A stretch of DNA of 64,000 bases, taken from positions 2,170,001 through 2,234,000 of the forward strand of contig JAHQRK010000005.1 of the NCBI GenBank assembly GCA_019828595.1, in the 5' to 3' direction. The notes beneath the pieces are model-generated. The model did not search any database. It was given only the letters and a program-made list of their open reading frames with translations, and had not been told where the DNA came from. The translations under genes and the position numbers were made by a program. This DNA comes from Aphanomyces cochlioides (taxonomy: Eukaryota > Oomycota > Saprolegniomycetes > Saprolegniales > Verrucalvaceae). This document shows, piece after piece, positions 44,671 through 55,650 of the stretch. Position 1 is the first letter of the stretch. Each line of letters opens with the position of its first letter.

Positions 44671-47028
44671 CAGAGCAAAAATTTCCGCAGCGGAAGTTGC
44701 GGAACGGACGTGTTGGGCTTCCGCATATTTGAACAAATGTTACCGCAACTGGTGGACAACTCGATCGCAGAGGCATGCCGCTTAGTAAGAACATCGGAGC
44801 CCTTGCGTGGAGGCTTTAGTCATATCATTTACATCAGTAAGTTCAGGAATTGACGCTCCAGCTAGTGTTTTACGAGCTTCCGCATTTCCGCAAAATGTAA
44901 ATTTGATATCATTCTGCAACCATCCAATCTACTCAAACTGATCTAGGGACCTCTTTTTGCTCTCAAGCCACTCCTTCGTTCGTTCGACAACGTCGAAGTC
45001 GTCTAGCTCTGGACCATCATGAGCACAAGTCATGAGATCCACCAAATGGACAACTGACAAGTGGTTGCGTTGCTTGTTCTTTATGAGGTTTTGCATCGAG
45101 AATGCCCGCTCACAGTCGACTGATCCGTGAGGAATTGTCAAGGCAATGCGAAGCAACGTGACAATAGAAGGATAGGATGAAGTGACGTGCTCGTTGGCCA
45201 GCGCTGTAGTAAGGAGATCGTTGGGAGACACACTTGCAAAGTTTGCTAGAGCGTAGAACTTGTACGAGGCATACTCTAGAACGACAATTTTAACGTCCGG
45301 CAAATCTCCACGATAATGGCTTGCTAAGGTTTCAATTGATTCAAGTCCAAACGAAGCCAAGCTATTGCACATCACCATGCGAGAGGGGTACAAGGCTGAA
45401 AATGCGTCGATAATTGATTGCGACTCAACTGGAAAGCGACTTTTCAGTGCATGACTCAAACGAAGAACATAGCTGACGCAATTATTGTGCATCGTACGAA
45501 TTTCTTTGGACTTGTGGACAGCAAAACGAGTACCAAGATCTGCATGGCACTGACGAAGGCTGAGGCTAGAAGGAGCCTTCTGAACGTTGCAAACAGTAAA
45601 TGTGTTCTCCAATTGATCTATTGCTGCCAAAACCACAGGCAACACGCAAACGACGTTCAAACTTTGGGACTGCAATGACTTAGACAGCTGATTCACAACG
45701 CCGACCACGTCTGTCATGTAGGCAACCCAGTAGTAAAAGTTGTCACGACTGAAAAAGTCATTATACAGATCTTGAGCCACGAGGCAATTCAAATCATTCC
45801 GTAGAACATGGCGTAGGGCAAAAAATGTTTCAAATAGTACGGACAGGGATTCACCAAGAGAGAGCCATCGTGTTAATGCAATTTGCCGAGGACGAAGAAG
45901 TGAAAGGTTGAACTCATCAAGCGCAGCTTCAAGAGCGGTGAGGCGTGTGTGCGAGCGACTAAAATACGGGTACAACGTTTGAATCGCACGTATTTTGTGA
46001 TCATCCTCGTCCGTCATAGACTCTTGTAAAGCCAACTCCACACGATGAGCAGGGCAATGAAAACTAACCAACCCAGGATATTCAGACGACAATCGTAAAG
46101 CCACTCCAGATTTACAACCCATCATAACGGATGCGCCATCACTGGCACAACCAACAAGTCGCACACGCTCAAGGTCACGGCGACTAATAAGGTCGAGAAT
46201 TGACGAAGTAATTGACTCAGCTGTGCCGTTAAGAAGGGCCAAGATTCCCAAAAGACGCACTTGCACCACACCAAACACCACATATCGGGCCATAACAACA
46301 AGGTTCTTGGACGACGAAATGTCGTTTGATTCATCAACCATGATCGAAAAAAAGCATGCCTCCTTAATGGAGACAGTTGTTCGCTTCAATATGTCGTTTG
46401 AACACACAGAGACCATTTCAACGACCTTTGAGATAGATGTTGTGTTCGAATACACTCACGTTGGCCACTAAAACTCTGGTCACCATTGTAATTGTCGATT
46501 GAATCTCGCACAAGGCTTGTGAGATCGTTGAACCGTTGATATGGAAGCTTCTTCTTTGCTATGTAATAAGCACAACGCATTTCATGAACTGACCATTGAC
46601 GATATGCAAACTCATCAACTGCACTTTTTCGTGTGATCGTTTGGTTGAGCTGATTCTCAATGGCGCTATTGAATGCCTGCTGAAGAGTAGTAACTTTTGC
46701 AGCTTGGACCACAGCGTCGGTGTGTCCAGGACTTCTCGCATGATCTTTTATCGTGTCGAGGCGGAATTGTTTTGAGGTACCGCCACCGTAACCGCGGGTT
46801 GCAAATACAGACTGTTTCTTCGCGATTTGGCAGATGCTGCAAAACACAAGCTTCTTCGTCTCGTTGTATACGACCCATGGGCGATCGCTCTTCCACTGTT
46901 CGCGAAATGCCATTTTGCGGAATGGCCAGTTTCACCCTCCGCATCTTGCGGAAATATGCTGCGGACCAGCCACATTTTTTTACTTTTTTCCGCATTTTCG
47001 GATAAAATTTGCGGAAATTTTGACTCTG
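44671..47028 (-). mobile_element. hAT DNA transposon, 2358 bp, inserted in the gypsy-like pol
   Basis: The terminal inverted repeats are CAGAGCAAAAATTTCCGCA at the left end and CAGAGTCAAAATTTCCGCA (reverse complement of the right end). Imperfect 8-bp duplications flank it (GTATGGAG and AAATGGAG, six of eight matching). Subterminal GCGGAA/TTCCGC motifs cluster at both ends, as is common in hAT elements. It encodes a hAT-type transposase on the minus strand. Confidence 0.87.
44929..46913 (-). pseudogene. hAT transposase (BED/TTF-type finger plus hATC), one frameshift
   Basis: The N-terminal frame (46386-46913) has WVVYNETKKLVFCSICQ and a downstream H-x-x-SPGH, a BED/TTF-like zinc finger as in ZNF862-type hAT proteins. 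The C-terminal 508 codons (44929-46455) carry the RNase-H-like core with FFSIMVDESNDIS, LVGCASDGASVMMG and FHCPAHRVELAL, and the hATC dimerisation block (TLLRIALTIPHGSVDCERAFS...LIKNKQRNHL). The two frames overlap and differ by one base near 46450-46460, just before SISKVVEMVS. A GTGAGT lies at the break but there is no fitting acceptor, so a frameshift is preferred over an intron. Probably recently inactivated. Confidence 0.87.
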
Positions 47029-47500
47029 AAATGGAGTGTTGATTTCGTTGGGCTCTTTTTTGTGAGCGAACGCGATTCTTGTGCTTAGCGATTTCACGAT
47101 GCATTGTGTGAAGGGACTCTTGGAGTGTTTCAAGGCCATGATAGCGAGTTTCAAGAAACTTTCTAAACTCTTCTGGGGGTATCGGCTTGAATGTATCAGG
47201 ATGGCAGATTCCATTCAGAGGCAAACATGGGGGTAAATTACAGAAGACAGTAGTAGGCGCAAGACCTTTGAGTAGGGGGCTTGGTGAGTGATCAAGTATT
47301 TTGATCGCTATGGATGTGAGCTTTGGTCAGGAGGTATGCGGCAACTTCCACTCAGCTAGGAGGCATTGGGCGAGTTTCAGGAAATGCTTGTTGACAATTT
47401 CAATCGATCCATTGGCCCATGGGCAGCCAGGAAGAGTGAAGTGATGGTGGGCACCATAGAAACGTTGCATTTCTGCAACACAGCGATTTTTAAAATACGG
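47029..47500 (-). pseudogene. Gypsy-like integrase, C-terminal half
   Basis: The minus frame starts at a sharp edge (47500) with PYFKNRCVAEMQRFYGAHHHFTLPG and CPWANGSIEIVN, where the E of SIE is the third catalytic residue. LAPTTVFC, a DTFKPIPPEEFRKF block and a basic coiled segment follow. A stop occurs after LPHTS. The N-terminal half of the same domain is found on the plus strand at 48220-48420. Confidence 0.8.
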
Positions 47501-47510
47501 CAAAGGTGCT

Positions 47511-47948
47511 TTATTTTGCGTTAGATTTCAACAAGTGGTGTTCTAGCCGCTTATTTGTAGTTGGAACAATCGTATGGACCAGAGCCCCAAGCCGATCCGA
47601 CACCGCTCTTCTTGTTGAGCATTGATTTTGAGTCACGCCAGGAATGATGGGACTGATGCCACGATCGCGCTCGCCTCGCTTGCCTTCCAATCCACATCCA
47701 TGGTGTTTGAAGCAGACAGGGGACGCATACGGCGTGGGGGCGACGTAAGGGGGATACGTTGGAGGACGAGGTGCTTCGACCCTTACTTTGCCTCTAGCGG
47801 CATCCATGCCAGCTTGTTGTTTTCCCTTCTTTTGCAATTGACGATGGGTCGAGATGTCGGAATGGGCTTCGAGCACAGAAGGGGATTCATTGAGCGCAGC
47901 GGCTGCCGACACAATGGCGAGCAAGATGACGATGGCAGTGAACTTCAT
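47511..47948 (-). CDS. Small secreted protein
   Basis: 145 codons from an ATG at 47948. The N-terminus MKFTAIVILLAIVSAAAA is a clear signal peptide with predicted cleavage near residue 18-19. The mature part is basic, with a proline/tyrosine-rich stretch (PRPPTYPPYVAPTPY) at about 60-75, three cysteines and no RxLR-type motif. This N-terminal pattern (MKF + hydrophobic + Ala-rich) is common among secreted proteins of Aphanomyces-like oomycetes. The gene lies between two halves of a split gypsy integrase, 11 bp from one of them, in what looks like an inverted segment. Function is unknown. The C-terminal end may be altered by the rearrangement because the stop codon is so close to the breakpoint. 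Confidence 0.7.
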   Translation of the reverse strand: MKFTAIVILLAIVSAAAALNESPSVLEAHSDISTHRQLQKKGKQQAGMDAARGKVRVEAPRPPTYPPYVAPTPYASPVCFKHHGCGLEGKRGERDRGISPIIPGVTQNQCSTRRAVSDRLGALVHTIVPTTNKRLEHHLLKSNAK

Positions 47949-48219
47949 GATGGACTTTGAAAAGTGATGAGAGCAGAGTCGACTGTTGTCGAAACAAACT
48001 CATGAACTGCGCCGTCGGCGACGGGACCAAATTTCCAACACATTACCTAGCAAACAGATGAACATACTGCGATTCGCATGCGTGGCCAGAACGTATTGCG
48101 AATACCTTCTTGCAAGAAACAAAAGAATGACTGCGCCTTGTTGTGGAAAGCATTTGTGGCATTACAGAAGTCGATTTGAAAGCAGAGAATCATCGCGGCG
48201 GCGATTTCTTTGACCTTCA

Positions 48220-48420
48220 TTGCCCTCCACTTCGATTTTCTATACATGGGACCATCAGACACGGGCGACTGCTACGTTTGTATTTTGAAGGATGATCATT
48301 CAATGTGCTTGCAAGGTACCAACCACCCAACTGCAGACTCGGATGCCGCATGCTCCGCCCTTCACGCGTGGTTTAATTGGTTTGGAATAGTGCGCACCTG
48401 GATATCCGACCAGGGATCTC
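48220..48420 (+). pseudogene. Gypsy-like integrase, N-terminal half of the core
   Basis: The plus frame reads LHFDFLYMGPSDTGDCYVC (first catalytic Asp), an LKDDHS block and IVRTWISDQGS (second catalytic Asp), then loses homology at about 48420. The missing continuation (FKNR...) is at 47500 on the opposite strand. Confidence 0.8.
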
Positions 48421-48845
48421 GGACTCTCTTTGCCGGCTTGAGCATATTCATCTTCTTCTTGAATACGAATAAACAATGACCTACTCATATGAATAAATCA
48501 TTCAGAACTACATCAGTTGGGCTCCACATGTAATCGTTGCCAGGAGAGAGATTATTGCAGATTGAGATAGCTTTGTCTCAAGAGAGGGGTTTACAGGGGT
48601 TGAAGGGTTTCTAGGTTTCAAGGGTTGAAAGATGAAAGGGTTGAAGGGTTTCGACTTTTAGGGGTTGAATGAATAAAGGGTGGAAGGGTTTCGAGTTTTC
48701 AAGGGTTTGAGGATTGAAGGGTTGAAGGGTTTAGATGGTTTAATTGTGGTGAGGTATTGTGATGGTGACATGTGTTTTGTTTTATTTTGTTCACCATGGA
48801 CGGTTGAGTTGTCGACACGAGAAGACTTTCTTGTCAGATCAGAGG
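48421..48845. other. Intergenic region upstream of the calpain gene
   Basis: No gene. It contains a degenerate G-rich minisatellite at about 48590-48745. Confidence 0.45.
48590..48745 (+). repeat. Degenerate GGGTTGAAGGGTTT minisatellite
   Basis: Irregular repeats of AGGGTT(T/G) units such as GGGTTGAAGGGTTTC, spaced about 7-15 bp, continue for about 155 bp. The units resemble the TTTAGGG telomere motif in a degraded form, but exact telomeric tandems are absent. Confidence 0.6.
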
Positions 48846-51800
48846 ATGAATCGAGTGAACGATCTGTATGAGGAAGCATTTCAAGCTGCAGAAGCTGGCG
48901 TCGCTGCAGAGGAAAAGAACGAAGTAGATGTCGCGATTCAGAGCTTTGAAATTGCCGTCCGGATCTTCAGTCGTTTGGCCATTGTCGAGTCGCTGTCGAA
49001 ACGAACGTTGCTGGAAGAACAGATTGCAGACTTTCGCCAGCGAATTGCAAAACTCCAAGAGCACGATGCACCGACAGTCGATGCTAGCGAGACAAAAGTC
49101 CCGCCAATTGCTTTATCTAGTAGCGTTGAACCCGGTGGAGATATCAGAGTGCAAGCAGCCGAAAGACACGAACAAGAAGCTCAAGCACTTGTTGATCAAG
49201 GATTCACAATGAAGTCATTCGTTGTTGAAAAATATATGCTGGCTGCAGATGAATACATGAAGGTATGAGGGATAGCTCAGGATCAACACAGGAAACAGCG
49301 AACGATTGTAGATTCTCAAGGATGCATCCTTGACTGACGATTTCAGCCAACGTATCCGATCCAAAGTCGAAGATATTATTGAACAAGTAATGTTTCTCAA
49401 GGAAGAAGAGGAGCGCGAGAACGAATTAGACCAATTGATGGAGGAAGAGCTCTACGACGAATATGAAAAAATCATCCTTCGCGGTATGGCATTCTTCTTG
49501 TTTGATGTCACGATTGACATGCTTCAGAGCGCGAAACAATTTGCCAACCTGTACAACGACAATCGGCTGTCCGCGAAAACCCGAATCGAATGAACAAGTT
49601 ACCCGATCAAGATGATTCGGTGGTGGGTAAATACACGACAGAAGAGCTCGACGTGTTGAGAAATTCGTCCGTGATCAATGGACGCTTGTTTCAACCTTGG
49701 CTCTCCTCAGATATTCACGAAAGATTTGATAGCACAGAGCAATACGTTGACCAAGATGGATTCTTGAGTACGTGGTCTGTGAAAGTTGCTTTTCTCCTCA
49801 CACGTTTCTTTCAGCCATGTCTCCAAAGCAAATGGAAAAGTTAGATCGATGGGTTCGACCCACGGCATATGGCTCTGGGCAGCCTCAAATGGTGTCCCGC
49901 ATTTCGCCGTACGTGATTGTACAAGATGTCGTCACTGATTGCTCGTTTGTCGCGTCGCTTTGTATCACAGCGGCATACGAAATGAGATTTCACAAGCAAT
50001 TGATCACCAAGATAATTTATCCTCAGGTTCTTCTTTCATTTATTACAGAAATGGCCTAACTCGCTCTTGAAGGATGCAAACGGAAGACCAATTGTCAATC
50101 CTGGTGGTAAGTACGTCGTCAAGTTGTGGGCGAATGGTGTGCCGAGAAAGGTCGTTGTGGACGATTTTCTACCGCTGGGATATTCTGGGTCTCTTTTGTG
50201 TTCTTGCACGACGACACCGAACGAACTATGGGTATTTAGGATCTTGGGAATTATTTCTATTTTCTCCTTCACGTAGGTGAGCATAATTGAAAAAGCCTAC
50301 TTGAAAGTCAATGGAGGATACGATTTCCCTGGCAGTAATTCTGGCATCGACTTGTTTGCGCTGACGGGATGGATCCCTGAGTCAATTTCGTTTATGGAAC
50401 AAGACACTACGAACGGCGATATCATTTGGCAACGTCTTATTAGTGCACACAACTTTGGCGACTGCCTTATTACAGTCGCGACTGGAGACATGACGAAAGA
50501 AGAGGTATTTCACATTCTCTCTTCTATTTTCAAGTTTCTTCTAGGCAAAACGAGTGGGTTTGGTGCCCTCGCACGCTTATGCTGTTCTCAACGTTGTGGA
50601 AACATCAAATCACTTGCGTTTGCTCCAAGTAAAGAATCCATGGAATCGAAAACGATGGCGTGGGCCGTACGGAATTGACGATACTGAAAGATGGACACCT
50701 GGTATTATCGCAAAATATTTTTATAATTTTAATGCATGTGCGTAGCTCTAAGAGAAGAACTTGGATTCGATTTGGATTATGCCCGGCAAGCCAAAGACGA
50801 CGGACTGTTTTGGATTGATTTTCCTTCCATTCAGCGCCATTTTAGCGCACTGTTCTTAAATTGGAATCCTGAGCTTTTTCGATATCGATTTACACTGCAT
50901 AAACATTGGCCGCTGGAAGTTGGTCCACAAAATGACACGTATAATCTAGGATACAATCCACAATTTAAGTTGACTTTTCCAAATGCTCAGCGGCGAAACA
51001 AGGTGATACTGTTTCTTGACGATGTTCGCTTATTTTTTGTAGGCCTGTTCCGTGTGGATACTCCTTTCGCGGCATGTGACTTCAGTAGAAAGCCCAGAAA
51101 CTACTCAACAATTCCTGACGCTTCATGTTTACAAGCAAGATCAACGCGTCTACTACCCGAACGACGCGTTTTCTCGAGGGACCTACAGTAACAATCCACA
51201 CACATTAACCTGCCTGGATATTGCGCTCCAAGAAAATGAATCACCATCGTTTATTCTCGTCGCGTCCCAGTACGAGAAATTTTCATCCCTCGATTATACA
51301 CTCTCTGTGTTTTCAACGGATGAGCCATTTGAATTGACAAACGCACCCGACCCGCCACCTCACCGAATTAATTTGGTGGATGAATGGAGTGCCTCAACAG
51401 CAGGTGGATGCCCAAGGTACAGAAGATTTCCACCCTTGATTCAACTCTGATGAAAATCTTTAGGTATTCGACCTTCCTCACTAATCCACAATATCAATTG
51501 GTTGTTCAAGAGCAAACGTCCGTCATTCTTTTGACATTAGAAGCTCCTATCAGTTTTCCAATCAACTTGCGGCTTATGAGAGATGGCCAACGTGTCGACT
51601 CGGTATCCAAAAAACGTCTAATAGCACAGTCAGGGGAATATCGCCCTGGATTTTGCTACATCGAGTGCAAAGATGTGCCCGTTGGAGAGTACACCATTAT
51701 TCCATCTACGTTTGAACCTGACTGCGTTGGAAAATTTTCTCTCCAACTGGCTGCTTCAAGTGCATCGTATCAGGTCTATGCTCTTCCTCCTGAAGGGTAT

Positions 51801-52270
51801 GGCATGATCGAATCCAAATGCAGTGGCAAGTGGAATTCATCATCTGGTACTGCTGTCGGCTGCTCCAATTATGGACAATATCTACTCAATCCGCAATATC
51901 TTCTTCACGTGCAGTGCGTAACATGAGAGATATCGACTTCCTGACTTTGAATGCATTTAGGACAAAGTGCCGCACATTTTTCCGATTAAGACCCCTTGGG
52001 TACAGTGGATCTGCGCCATCTGTAAATATTTCACTCTATCGATGTACACCAACGGGTCAAATCACGGATCCCAACGTCAACCCCACAACTGCCTTTATTA
52101 CTTCATCTAAAGGGTTTTACACAAATGGTGCATGTGGGGTTAGAACACCTCTGGCGCATATTCCACCTGGTGATTATGTTGCAGTACCATCCACTTTTGA
52201 GCCATTGCATTGCGATTTTGAACTTAAAATCTTTTCAGACGTGGCAATCACTTCGACAAGGTTGCGATGA
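48846..52270 (+). CDS. CAPN7: Calpain-7-like cysteine protease (MIT domain), 11 exons
   Basis: Spliced by eye with GT-AG introns of 40-49 nt: exons 48846-49262, 49312-49483, 49528-49767, 49815-50026, 50073-50231, 50277-50504, 50545-50701, 50746-51002, 51043-51416, 51464-51913, 51961-52270. The frame is continuous, about 991 aa. An MIT domain lies at residues 1-75 (RVNDLYEEAFQAAEAG...), for binding ESCRT-III tails. The calpain core has catalytic Cys in TDCSFVASL (about 319), His in GLVPSHAYAV (about 486) and Asn in VKNPWNRKRW (about 507), so the triad is complete. NPGGKYVVKL, GYDFPGSNS and LTGWIPE are family signatures. Three C2-like modules appear to follow (about 590-735, 740-850 and 865-985, the last two ending near IIPSTFEP and AVPSTFEP). 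Calpain-7/PalB proteins act at endosomes with ESCRT-III. Confidence 0.9.
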
Positions 52271-53371
52271 AAACAAAAGTCAATTGCTCTGTCATTTGAG
52301 TAAGTATTGGAGTTTAAATGATTCAACTAATGTGGATTTACAGTAGTCGTTGAACAACAAGACCTCTTTGTAAAATTGAAAATTGATGGAACCACTGCGT
52401 CAATGTCAACTCTCAAATGTTTCGCACCGCTGTGGCATGATCATTTAGCTGATATTGTAATTAAAATTAGACTACATTTGTAGTCTAGTGAGAAGTTAGC
52501 CCCATCTCATTATGGCTTACACTTTTCGGGGAAATGTAGAGTCAATGATGCTCATTTTGTCTCGGCATGTGTCGTTGATATTGTAATTTTATGAAAGGAC
52601 TCTCATCGAGAACAGGAATAGACGAATCACACAAAGCTGGGCTATATCGCATATCCAAAAGCACATCATATTTTTTCACGAAGTGCCATTGAGCCTTTCA
52701 ATACTCTCATTCGGAAATTGATAAAGATGCAGTTGAATTAATAGATGAGTTTTTGCAATGTAGTCTTTGCCAGCTCGGTAATTTCCTTGTTCACCAGTAT
52801 TCAGGAAGAATGTAATTTCTCCCTTCTCATACCACACTGCCAAAGTAATAATTACGTACTGAATTGGAGCGTTGAATACGTCAAGAGTCGTTTGGCCACT
52901 GCGCTTTCCTTGTAGATCTTCCATCTCTCTGTCTCTTTTCACTTCGATATGCCGCAGCAAAGCTTGCTAATTAAATTGAGCAGACGGTGGAAAACCTTCT
53001 TGACATCATGTTATTCACTTTGTTCTTGCAATGAGTTGGAGCCACTTGATACATTCCAATACGAGATCAAGCACCCTCGAGACAATAGATGAGCAAACGA
53101 TATCATGATCGCCTCTTTCGCTACTAAACTTGTCCTGGTCAATTACCTACTCTTACACGACACCACGAGTTCTCTCGCCATCCAATTCACAATTGCAGTC
53201 GTGGATTCATTGGATGCCTGCAACACTCGATCGAAGTAGACTTTCACTTCACGAGGGCAGAGATCCTCAAAATAGTATTTTCCACTTATTCTTTACTCAA
53301 GGGAATTCGAGTAACTTATTCTGTGAGTTTTTCAGATGGAGTAACTTATTCGCTACCTGGAAGAACGCAGA
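52271..53371. other. Intergenic region, no confident gene
   Basis: A minus-strand open frame of 94 codons (52676-52960) starts from a TTG, has no recognisable motif and is not accepted as a gene. A short direct repeat GAGTAACTTATTC occurs at about 53308 and 53340, just before the Harbinger transposase. The left end of that transposon probably lies in this interval but its terminal repeat was not recognised. Confidence 0.4.
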
Positions 53372-54445
53372 GTGCTCTCCAAAAACTTGGGCCAATTGTC
53401 CATTCTACCACACCTTCGAGTGCATGAGTTCGTTCAAGAAGTTCGAGTATGTCATGAAACCTTCGCTTTCCTGGTTCATAAAGTCGAAGAATCTCCGGTT
53501 TTTACAAGCCCTACATCTAACAAGCAGAGCCCAGTTTGGCTCCAAGTTGCTTGTGCCTTTCATCGGCTTGGTCACTACGGCAATGGAGCTTCTTGTGGGA
53601 TGATAGCGAGGGCTAAAGGAGTTGGATATGGCACTGTTATGCTGTACACAAGTCGAGTTTTGAAAGCGCTCAAAGAATTGGCTTCAGAGGAAATTGTTTG
53701 GCCTGACAAACTGGAGCGCGAGCATCTTGCTAACACTAACCACAACCGACACGAATTTCGAGGTGGTATCTTGTCCACGGATGGAACTCATGTCGTCCTT
53801 TTCCAAAAACCATCCTTACATGGCGAAGCTTATTTTTCCCGCAAGAAGACATACTCTATCAACCTACTTCTCACTTTTGATTATCATCGTCGCATTCGAT
53901 TTCTCATAGCCGGTTGGCCTGGTAGCGTTCACGACGCTACAGTTTGGAAGTCGTGCGATGTATTCAAAAATCCCACCAACTACTTCTCAAACGTGCAATA
54001 CCAATTTGGCGACTCTGGATTTGGCATGTCGCTCTACATGCTTGTTCCTTACCGTTTGCCTTACTCCAATGAAGTGGACAATGCGATGATTAATACCCAT
54101 TTGGCGTCCAGTCGAGCTGTTTCCGAGCATGGCAATGGTATCTTGAAAGGTCGTTGGCAAAGCCTTCGCGGCATTCCACTTAGAATCCGAAAGCCGCGCG
54201 ACGTTGCAACTGTGTGCGACTGGATTATTGGATGTTGTGTATTGCACAACTTGGTGAACAATCTTCAACGAAGTGCAGACACGATACCATTGGCATGTGA
54301 GACTAAATGGAAAAGTCAAAGTTGTGAGGACTCGGAATCTTCAAGTGCAGTCCTCTGGCGTGAATCGATAAAGGCGTCTGTGTTAGAGTTTTGGAGACAA
54401 ACATATATGTATCAAAACTGTCTTTTACAAGCTACCGTAAGCTAA
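53372..54445 (+). CDS. PIF/Harbinger transposase (DDE_Tnp_4)
   Basis: 357 codons from a non-ATG first start, so a short 5' exon or an earlier start may be missing. The catalytic triad of HARBI1-like nucleases is present: D in GILSTDGTHVVLF (about residue 135), D in QFGDSGFGMSLYMLVPYR (about 213) and E in AVSEHGNGILKGRW (about 250). GWPGSVHDATVW lies between. An N-terminal helical region contains WLQVACAFHRLGHYGNG. The C-terminal 77 codons are repeated in inverted orientation at 55716-55949. An accessory DNA-binding ORF follows downstream, as is usual in two-gene PIF/Harbinger elements. It may be active: no stops or frameshifts were seen. Confidence 0.88.
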   Translation: MLSKNLGQLSILPHLRVHEFVQEVRVCHETFAFLVHKVEESPVFTSPTSNKQSPVWLQVACAFHRLGHYGNGASCGMIARAKGVGYGTVMLYTSRVLKALKELASEEIVWPDKLEREHLANTNHNRHEFRGGILSTDGTHVVLFQKPSLHGEAYFSRKKTYSINLLLTFDYHRRIRFLIAGWPGSVHDATVWKSCDVFKNPTNYFSNVQYQFGDSGFGMSLYMLVPYRLPYSNEVDNAMINTHLASSRAVSEHGNGILKGRWQSLRGIPLRIRKPRDVATVCDWIIGCCVLHNLVNNLQRSADTIPLACETKWKSQSCEDSESSSAVLWRESIKASVLEFWRQTYMYQNCLLQATVS

Positions 54446-54510
54446 CTGATTGAACAGCTTGCTCTACTTCAAACATTGAGCGGCCGTCGCGAAGAAGATC
54501 ACGAATAAAA
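54190..54510 (+). repeat. Left arm of a 321-bp inverted duplication
   Basis: Contains the last 77 codons of the transposase and 65 bp downstream of its stop. It matches the reverse complement of 55651-55971 without differences that I could see. Confidence 0.9.
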
Positions 54511-54629
54511 ATCCGCTTTATTTGAGCTGAGAAATTAAAGCGTCTCTGGAGGTGCTTTTAAAAATAAAAGCTGCTTTTTTGGCTGTGGGTTGCTGATATG
54601 AAGTCAAGTATGGCATATTTGACTTGAAG

Positions 54630-55642
54630 ATGGTTCGCTCAAGACAAGGCCATGGCAAGCAGGCGCAGTCAAGTCAGACCGCTCAACACGATGCGCCGCC
54701 GAAGCCCATCACCCGAAGACGAGTCACGGACCTCGAGCTGCATTACGTCGTGGAGTTTCTCGAAATTCCACAGAACTACAACATTCTTGTTGGCAAGGCC
54801 ACGAAAGGCAAAGCCGTGGTTGGAGGTCAAGCACTGACGAAGACACAAGGTACAACCACCCACACAACGCCAATCACACTTCTTCAGGCTTCAAAAAGAT
54901 GGCAGACTTCATGAATAGCAGGATCAAAGAGGAGAGTCTTCAAGATTGGGATCAGCTCAATGCAAAGACGCGTTACGAGTCATACTTACGAGCATATAAG
55001 ACAGCCAACGCGTGGGAGGGTGGGTGGTCACGATGGTGGACAAAGTGGCCAAGGATTAACAACAAAAGACATCATGAACGGCACGTAGCTCAATGACACT
55101 TTTCGAACACGTAATAATCTGCATATAGGCATACAAACTATAGCTGCTAAGTTGGAGAGCATGTGCTTTGGATATGAGAGAATGAAAGCTTTGTTTGGCG
55201 AAAGACAAAACATTAACCCCAGCCATGTTGCTCAAATTGGGACTATTTCACAGCGCTTGGATCATAATGAAGACGACGATGCAAATAACCCCGACACGGT
55301 GCGAATTTAAATGGCGCCTGGATTACACTTGGTCATAAATGATAGGATCTCTACTGGAATTTGAACAATCGCGAAGATCCTGGGATCAACGATGATGATG
55401 GAGTATCAACGGGCCATGAGTTACATACTGAAGTCGTTGATTCAGAGAATCACTCGATGCTAACTGCGACAGCAATCAAAACTCAAACGACCCCGGCAAC
55501 AAACAAACGACAGCTCCCACAGACGTTCCCCCTGGAGGAAAAAAGGCCACGCAAGGACTTTGCTGCTGCTTATTTAGAAGGCCAAACAAAACTGCTTGAA
55601 TTGGAGGAGCGCAAATTCGAGCATTTAAAGGCAGAGCATTAA
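54630..55642 (+). pseudogene. PIF/Harbinger accessory DNA-binding protein (Myb/MADF-like), interrupted or intron-containing
   Basis: Starts at ATG 54630 (MVRSRQG...). A first intron with GT-AG ends (about 54850-54887) joins to GFKKMADFMNS...WDQLNAKTRYESYLRAYKTA, a trihelix/Myb-like block typical of the second Harbinger gene. Further pieces are GLTTKDIMNG, then AKLESMCFGYERMKALFGE and RQNINPS (about 55128-55200), and an acidic then basic C-terminus with NKRQLPQTFPLEEKRPRKDF and a short coiled coil ending near 55640. One frame change near 55020 and stops near 55095 and 55305 are not all explained by clear introns; a GC-AG intron near 55080-55128 would join one pair. It is either a multi-exon gene or a decaying one. 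Confidence 0.6.
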
Positions 55643-55650
55643 CGAGCCAA

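Noticed and set aside
46386..46460. Intron joining the two hAT transposase frames
   Set aside because: A GTGAGT donor exists but no acceptor preserves the conserved block; a one-base frameshift explains the break better.
50027..50048. 22-nt intron in the calpain gene
   Set aside because: A 46-nt intron (50027-50072) gives a better match to the family around YPQ-DANGRP and a size like its neighbours.
52676..52960. 94-codon minus-strand ORF
   Set aside because: Starts at TTG, has no recognised motif and no supporting context.
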